47,623 nucleotides of DNA from WTJO01 sp965660165 (GTDB taxonomy: Bacteria; Pseudomonadota; Alphaproteobacteria; Puniceispirillales; Puniceispirillaceae), in contig CBFHYU010000017.1 in assembly GCA_965660165.1 (NCBI GenBank), positions 1-47,623 on the forward strand, written 5' to 3'. How positions within the stretch are numbered: the first letter of the stretch is position 1; every line of letters starts with the position of its first letter. Both the position numbers and the translations under genes were made by a program. The notes beneath the pieces were generated by a model. That model saw only the letters and a program-made list of their open reading frames with translations, was not told the DNA's origin and ran no database searches. Of the stretch, positions 44,801 through 47,623 are shown piece by piece.

Positions 44801-47623
44801 AGAGACAGTGTTTGCCGCAGCCGCCATCAGCGGGTCTGGCGTGGTTTCAGTTGGCGCTACAGTCGGCGTGTTATTGGTTAATAATACAGCAGAGGCTTAT
44901 ATTGATAATAATACTATTGTAAATGTAGAAGATGATCTGCTTGTGCGCTCTAGAACGTCTGAGCTGGTAGGGTCAGGCGCACTATCTGCTGGCGGTGCAG
45001 GCGTGGCGAGCGTTCAGGGCGTGGTGATGGCGCAAAAAGTTTCCTCAAAAAGCAACGCCTATATAGATGATGCAACCATCAATGATAATACCTCAGAGAC
45101 AGCGTCGCAGAGCGTTGCTGTCCGTGCTGAAAGTGATACTGAGCTTGTGTCTTTCTCTGGTTCAGGTGGGGGCGCTATTGTCGGGGTAGGCATCACAGGC
45201 GATGCAATGATCCTAGAAAAACAGACTAAAGCCTCTATTGATGATGATGCGGTAGTGCGCTCAGGCGGCGATATTGATGTGCGCGCCGAAGCACAGGCTG
45301 ACATGATCCAGATTGCCGTATCCATAAATGGTGGTTTGGTTGGGGTAACAGGCGCAGCAGGGGTAATCGCTGCCAATAATATGACAGAAGCTCGGATTGG
45401 CAGGCGCGCTAATATTTTCGCCCGTGACAGTATCAATGTTCAGGCAACAGATGATACTGAAATGGACGGGATTGTGATCACAGGAGCAGGCGGCGCAGTG
45501 GGCGTGTCTGGTTCTGTGGGCGTCTATGTTGTCGAGAGCCAGACAAACGCTGTCATTGATAATGATGCTATAATTACTGCGCTAGCAGATGGTGACGGGA
45601 TAGCGGCATTAAGTGGGTCTGTGGATAATTCAACAACTCAGACACGTACCCAAGATTCACGCGACCAAGAGGGCGGCTCAGAACAGCGTGATATTCAGCT
45701 TGTAGATGCTTCTTTTGATACTCAGACAGTTCGCGGACTTAATGTTGCAGCTGTGACGTATGAAGACATAAATTTTGCGCCAATAGGGGTTGCTGGCGGT
45801 GTGGTTGGCGTGGCAGGTGTTGTTGCAACAACTGTCACAAATTCAACTACACAGGCGCTGGTCAATCAGGGCGTGATCATCAATGGCGGTGATAATTCAG
45901 CTGCAGATGCCAGCCAGTCAGTGTCTGTACTGGCAGCGTCTGAAGGTCAGTTAAATAACATCAGCGCAGGCGTTGGGGTTGGGGGTGTTGGCGTTACCTT
46001 TGACATAGATACACAGGTCTTTAAGAAAACGGTTCGGGCTCGGATGCTAGGTAGTGCTACTGCCAAAGGTAATATTGATGTTAGAGCCATCAGCGAAGAC
46101 AGGGTCTTGCAGACAGCTATTGGCATCGCTGGCGGTGTTGTTGGTGCGGCGGGTATTGTTGAAGTATCTGTAGTTGGTAATGATGTGCTGGCAGAAATTG
46201 GCGATAATGCCAGCGCCTTCGCAGGCGATAATATCACAGTTGCCTCAAACCAGAATGTATCAATGATCCAGACAGCAGGTAATGTCGCGGCTGGCGCCTC
46301 TGGCATAGGTGCTTCGCTGGGTATTTTGATTGCCAAATCGTCTAACACTGCCAGAATTGGCAATAATGCGGTGATCCACGCATCAGACAGGCTGAATGTT
46401 CAGGCCAACACAATTACCAATCTAAACCAGAATGTGGCAGGCTTTGCGGGTGGTCTGACAGATGCATTCACAGGTTCCATTGGCATCAATGTGCTGAAAA
46501 CAGCGACTGTGGCCGAAATTGGCACTAATGCCTCGATTAACCAGCAGAATATGGATAATGCAAGCTCTCAGTCTGTAACTGTTCATGCAAATGATACTGT
46601 AACTACACAAGGCGCAGCTGGCGCGGCAGCAATAGGCGGTGTTAGCGGGGTTGGTATTGGCGTAGTTGCAACAGTCACCAGAAACACAACACGTGCGTCA
46701 ATCGGTAATGGCACTGTGCTGTTTGCATCAGACGATGTTACCGTCATGGCGGATAGCACAAAGAATATCTCTAATCAGGGCATTGCGGCGGCAGGCGGTA
46801 TTGGCGTGGGGGCGGCTGGGTCTGTTGCGATTACGCTTGTTGGCGGTAGCATGTCTCAGGATGCAAGAGATACTTTCGAAAAAGAAGATGAAAATGGCAA
46901 TAACACAGGCAATCTGCTGGCAGATGCAGAAACGTCTGCTACCAGAGATCGGCAAGAAGGTGATGATGATTCTGGGAAATCAAACCAGCTTTATGCCGAG
47001 AATTATGATAACAGAGCCAATAGTCTGGCTGAGGGAGAAGCGGCAGGGCTTCGCTCGGATGTTACAGGTGGTAATGCCGATTCAACGTTAGCGTCTATCG
47101 GCAGTGATGTGACGATACAAAATGGTGGTGATGTGGCGGTAGAGGCTGAAGAAACCATCTCACTATCACAAATATCAGGCGGTGCTGCGATTGGCTCTGT
47201 CGGGGTAGGCGGCTTTGTGGCGGTTGCGGATTATGGCGGGTCTGTTGGGGCTAGAATTGGTAACAGAACCGTTATTTCTGGCGCAAATGCCTTATCTGTT
47301 GATGCCAGACTCAATTCGGGTAATGACAAGCTAATTGATTTGCCAGGCGGTAGTTCTGTGAATGTCAGTGCAGTCAATTCAACGGTGATTGGCGCGTCTG
47401 TTGGTCTGGTCGGGGTATCTGCATCTATCGCCAATGTTAATCTGGCTGAAAATGTCACGGCTGAGTTAGGCGATGATGTTCAGGTCACGCTGGCTGATAA
47501 CAGCTCAACCGCAACCATTGACGCCTTGCGTGATGTTGATGCTGATGTGCGTGTGGCGGCCGTAGCAGGCGGTGTAGTAGCTGCCGGCGTTTCTTATGCA
47601 GGCGTAACAGCTAGCGGTGATGC
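35802..47623 (+). CDS. Giant LktA/filamentous-haemagglutinin-like adhesin (TpsA), 3' end outside window
   Basis: One frame is open from a GTG at 35802 to the last base, at least 3,940 codons, with no stop in it. An in-frame TAA lies nine bases before the GTG, which has an AAAAGGT site, so the start is well fixed. A Sec signal peptide (1-30, ending PPLAIA) leads into a TPS secretion domain (about 31-270) carrying GGNVYFLNPYGVLVSQSG; N122-P-Y-G corresponds to the family's NPNG. From about residue 370 on, Gly/Ala/Val/Asn/Asp-rich repeats of about 52-61 residues continue, each with an A-x-I strand, a D-N-A-like turn, then V-x-A and a G-rich strand. They resemble leukotoxin LktA-family adhesins and predict a long beta-solenoid. 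Only two cysteines were noticed (C1923, C1928). It is probably exported by the upstream TpsB. Confidence 0.9.
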   Translation, partial: MHSWREKQIFRIVAIVSIAIQLIFPPLAIAQSSQQIIPDGRTQTNLSINGSVTDVTTSTISGNTGLNSFSVFNVFSGNTVNLFLPERTDNLVNLVTDQQTVIDGFLNAYKQGQIGGNVYFLNPYGVLVSQSGMINTGSLHLSAPSHEFMNTLFADGRVLSPPAIQQVLDNGAPLSQTGLIDIRGTINSAQNTSISAGNIHLSGNIRSGSSAVIAVDQLVNMNQMTLPSGNNAMSLSGGITPTVKLTSADDIVISGQISADGTDNIDAGIVDILAGRQISMLAGADVSADGTGVNSKGGRVVALAENKSVLNQGAKLSADGGQSGDGGFVEFSAKNIVDLSGGVLSASAQNGAQGAVLIDPASIEVNSHILRNSTSSGGTDTASLSWNAGSLTLQADDNITVASNMVISSRRVTNASDANAHLNDASIANSGDITLQSQKIIINDGATITAEGTAGHLGGDVTFDSDSAEHAQIIIDNATVKGANVTLDARSNHATISVYDAPLSTASAEIQIIDGASITATDNISITSDALQDRPGYSGGILVAFDAREARSSISIDDSALDAGQDITIKGKSEINTDLSKQGFASLASLLPLDVGVAVTTSQSDIVVSGNSDISSTSGDVSVTSEAVTRSTVYSEATSLAAGMSAGVSVIDNQAHILLEDNARISANNVDLAARTTSQITSIADATAAPVSGVSGALSAAVSVINDNTTATISDNASVIATGNITLAAESEVASLTAARAAPDDNFTATVNEKFERGIDNTSQLDVEILGFHVGDFLKGTVEDILNLLTNALTSDDEQEENKFQLGGALVFSDITNNTIAEIKVDDANTATTAPSLTAGGAVDIASKGVTQAQSFASGRTDNPTYGGQAGLAIQFVDNRLIAQIQGADNANALIDAHDLSVEAATTSYSGDYDNQSRFGVFASSGVGGGGDDEGGVGIAGAIALGINEVNETFATIGDNTSLDLAGDLAVLAVNDTEVKVIADGSSEAHSAADELFAVMMDDNSTPDTSDPDVSGGTLGIGASVAVATHKNITRAKIASGAGFIGADNPDNITVSADQISSTETEGKAAGAGSISLVPLASVTVARNTAQAIIEAGSTITAQGNVTVSSQQTVTTSAIGDGEAAGTSDGKFALGIAAGVSVALDSNDASINRDITTSGGNVSVMASTSKNIEAGAKSNASFSSDDSGDSGNSGGAASDNATADNASKNSTEDASSGLSSLMAGLTSDTDDDNSSYDFSEQMSIDTDALSDGADLGSIGGDGEDEESSKITIAAAMGVTYAESSSRAQIADGVSINAGSGNVRVESLSNTDISADADASVSDGDYNIGGGVGLNIVQNDNEAAIGVGANITSNDVTVTAGMRTETLADNSTDDVNSITAEAVAGAGTGEFSLAGSVGLNIVLRNNSKAVVNTDAVLNSSGDVIISANAKNSYKTDAKATVGMDKTIWDGIDETFSTLTDIKVWTGALEKGFEGMLDNLQTSLTSGGGGDGGDSGGGDSGGGDDEGGTGIGAGISVNIIVAENTRAAVEDNASLSSSGAVEVSASAESDIETNAFAGAKPDEAGGAAKTSLDAAVAVGVLLKDVDAYVGSGTGVIASDNVTISASTDTNTLSTAKGEVSADSTAVGASVAVGVALESADAELKRDITTSGGVAVLANSSSTDISLADAVAAGTVVDKYADKLGKTPDMLTQSTSQLGDVNNGPTSMEALKGGFTGGDGASFDLSGADTATGSSSGGEAQQSGSLNIAASVAVNWADHAARAKIADGVQIVAGNDVTVNARNDANYRTRGSGMSVFADKSIGVGVGLLKTGQQTHAELGDNVGITITGGSGNVEILAVTSENQGTDVDGMSFRSYASSEGIAGAGGGELGIAGSLSLVVSHDSQHAKIGGNVQINTPSNVTISSTATNKIVNRAWAMAVASDVTCDNPGNCGGSGGDKTAVGASIAVNVVVDNNSAIVGEGSGISAGDNVTISAKDLASGAGDFTLDPLDETTSSEDYLTTNYTAQLQDSSYYAEAIAGGVAQGGNAGSGSLAVTVSVGKTEAIVGEGVSILGNDVEVSAYNESEARHLVGAVALSTDKKAIGASISGIYLREDVRTIIGDDGVVDDGDNTSIIASSGDVDISAKADQDALTFMAAGGVSGNDLALAGAFGFNVMDTDIEARIVEDTLIQANLGSVGVTADSYTNIRNIAIAIAGSGGGNSAGGSLALNMFLTDKKAIIGSNSTNNNIIINAADAVNIGVNAKQEILNGIISASVSTSSNALSGALSANIVKGESYALVKQGADINDNSSINTASSSQSVDVIATDNTTITDLTGTIAASSNTSVGVALGANVFWKDVKSGIYGDVTADENVKVLADTRQNLTSMVVGIAASTGGFSGAGSVGVGLIKSTTTAEIGSAANIYTSGSVQLHAGDDTDVFMMEPAASFSGGGSALAGAVGAAVFIGQTKAKVKDGARIIALGNSAVQVETDRTQTSSPLLDGIMGGDDNQTRDTLGSFNEDFTFDNVKDLFLTERRVTESRRGVAVTAVADQDVISIAASGAVSSDTAIAVSISAGVGVGQVEASIGNADINVTSDIAHADQDVLVRAVSDTYWTDVSGAIAVGTGTAGVGIGGDIVVQVKDTRAFIGTGADVRAADDVVVQAYNTDRIINSAVSVGGGSTAGVSGAAAIGVLVNTTTAFIDGDVTAGGDLEVSAKAKSEHIQIAGGIGAGGTAGIGASFGIGFVKNETQAYIDENAITNAGDNTTVEADTTENAVSAVIAGGVGGTVGVSVSAGIKVHQSNTQAFIKGQVNQDSSLASASQNVNVLATNRIHTIDVIGGVGGGGTVGVGVTLNALVVHNNAQAWIGGGSNTRVSAGGDINIKARSDKLTKNFLLAGAAGGTVAVGGNIAVLLIGAEADSETNSQTNSQDHGDVASQSDDRTQAIQLGNVISPDNSSGDYEATGFEFAELTSAIDDNNSSHGQLGSTFDAKSSNLSRNKTQAFIENGAIVKAGDDLTIEAEDASETVFAAAAISGSGVVSVGATVGVLLVNNTAEAYIDNNTIVNVEDDLLVRSRTSELVGSGALSAGGAGVASVQGVVMAQKVSSKSNAYIDDATINDNTSETASQSVAVRAESDTELVSFSGSGGGAIVGVGITGDAMILEKQTKASIDDDAVVRSGGDIDVRAEAQADMIQIAVSINGGLVGVTGAAGVIAANNMTEARIGRRANIFARDSINVQATDDTEMDGIVITGAGGAVGVSGSVGVYVVESQTNAVIDNDAIITALADGDGIAALSGSVDNSTTQTRTQDSRDQEGGSEQRDIQLVDASFDTQTVRGLNVAAVTYEDINFAPIGVAGGVVGVAGVVATTVTNSTTQALVNQGVIINGGDNSAADASQSVSVLAASEGQLNNISAGVGVGGVGVTFDIDTQVFKKTVRARMLGSATAKGNIDVRAISEDRVLQTAIGIAGGVVGAAGIVEVSVVGNDVLAEIGDNASAFAGDNITVASNQNVSMIQTAGNVAAGASGIGASLGILIAKSSNTARIGNNAVIHASDRLNVQANTITNLNQNVAGFAGGLTDAFTGSIGINVLKTATVAEIGTNASINQQNMDNASSQSVTVHANDTVTTQGAAGAAAIGGVSGVGIGVVATVTRNTTRASIGNGTVLFASDDVTVMADSTKNISNQGIAAAGGIGVGAAGSVAITLVGGSMSQDARDTFEKEDENGNNTGNLLADAETSATRDRQEGDDDSGKSNQLYAENYDNRANSLAEGEAAGLRSDVTGGNADSTLASIGSDVTIQNGGDVAVEAEETISLSQISGGAAIGSVGVGGFVAVADYGGSVGARIGNRTVISGANALSVDARLNSGNDKLIDLPGGSSVNVSAVNSTVIGASVGLVGVSASIANVNLAENVTAELGDDVQVTLADNSSTATIDALRDVDADVRVAAVAGGVVAAGVSYAGVTASGD

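Noticed and set aside
35771..47458. Many minus-strand open frames of 60-140 residues across the adhesin region
   Set aside because: They are antisense to one continuous plus-strand frame with a signal peptide, TPS domain and regular repeats. Their similar composition follows from the repeat codons.

Overview
The window is one continuous piece of a bacterial chromosome, almost certainly from an alphaproteobacterium. The evidence is a GcrA cell-cycle regulator, a glnB-glnA pair, the order tig-clpP-clpX-lon-hup followed by tRNA-Val, and an IDH1-type NADP isocitrate dehydrogenase. The DNA looks moderately AT-rich by eye and genes are closely packed. A marine SAR116-like lineage would fit, but that is a guess; genus cannot be read from this sequence. 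No insertion sequence, phage, CRISPR array or rRNA gene was seen.

Region 1 (1-9.3 kb) holds icd and a LOG-family nucleotide hydrolase on the minus strand. On the plus strand follow a LysM envelope protein, a phosphatidylserine-decarboxylase-like protein that lacks its self-cleavage site, a CDP-alcohol phosphatidyltransferase, a lone CoxL-like molybdenum hydroxylase subunit overlapping msrB, and a shikimate-dehydrogenase-like enzyme. A secreted EF-hand protein lies on the minus strand. Region 2 (9.3-20 kb) is housekeeping: gcrA overlapping pepN, a DEAD-box helicase that seems to need a non-AUG start, an alpha/beta hydrolase, parE, glnB-glnA and a class I aminotransferase. Region 3 (20-27.8 kb) holds tRNA-His, tRNA-Leu, a trigger factor with unusual His-rich and Lys/Ala-rich segments, clpP, clpX, lon, a HU gene and tRNA-Val: ribosome-associated folding, regulated proteolysis and nucleoid structure.

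Region 4 (27.8-32.5 kb) is accessory: a 47-residue membrane peptide and an unrecognised protein in tandem, a GFA-family zinc protein, and a VOC protein followed by two Gfo/Idh/MocA dehydrogenases in one minus-strand operon. A single-pass DUF3426-like protein is transcribed away from region 5.

Region 5 (32.7 kb to the window end) is the most distinctive part. It looks like a three-gene two-partner secretion cassette: a TpsB/FhaC-like outer-membrane transporter with a long, unusual N-terminal extension carrying an Ig-like module, a small single-pass membrane protein with two cysteines, and a giant LktA-like filamentous adhesin. The adhesin starts at a GTG at 35802 and stays open to the last base (at least 3,940 codons). 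It has a signal peptide, a TPS secretion domain and dozens of repeats of about 52-61 residues. Its 3' end lies outside the window.
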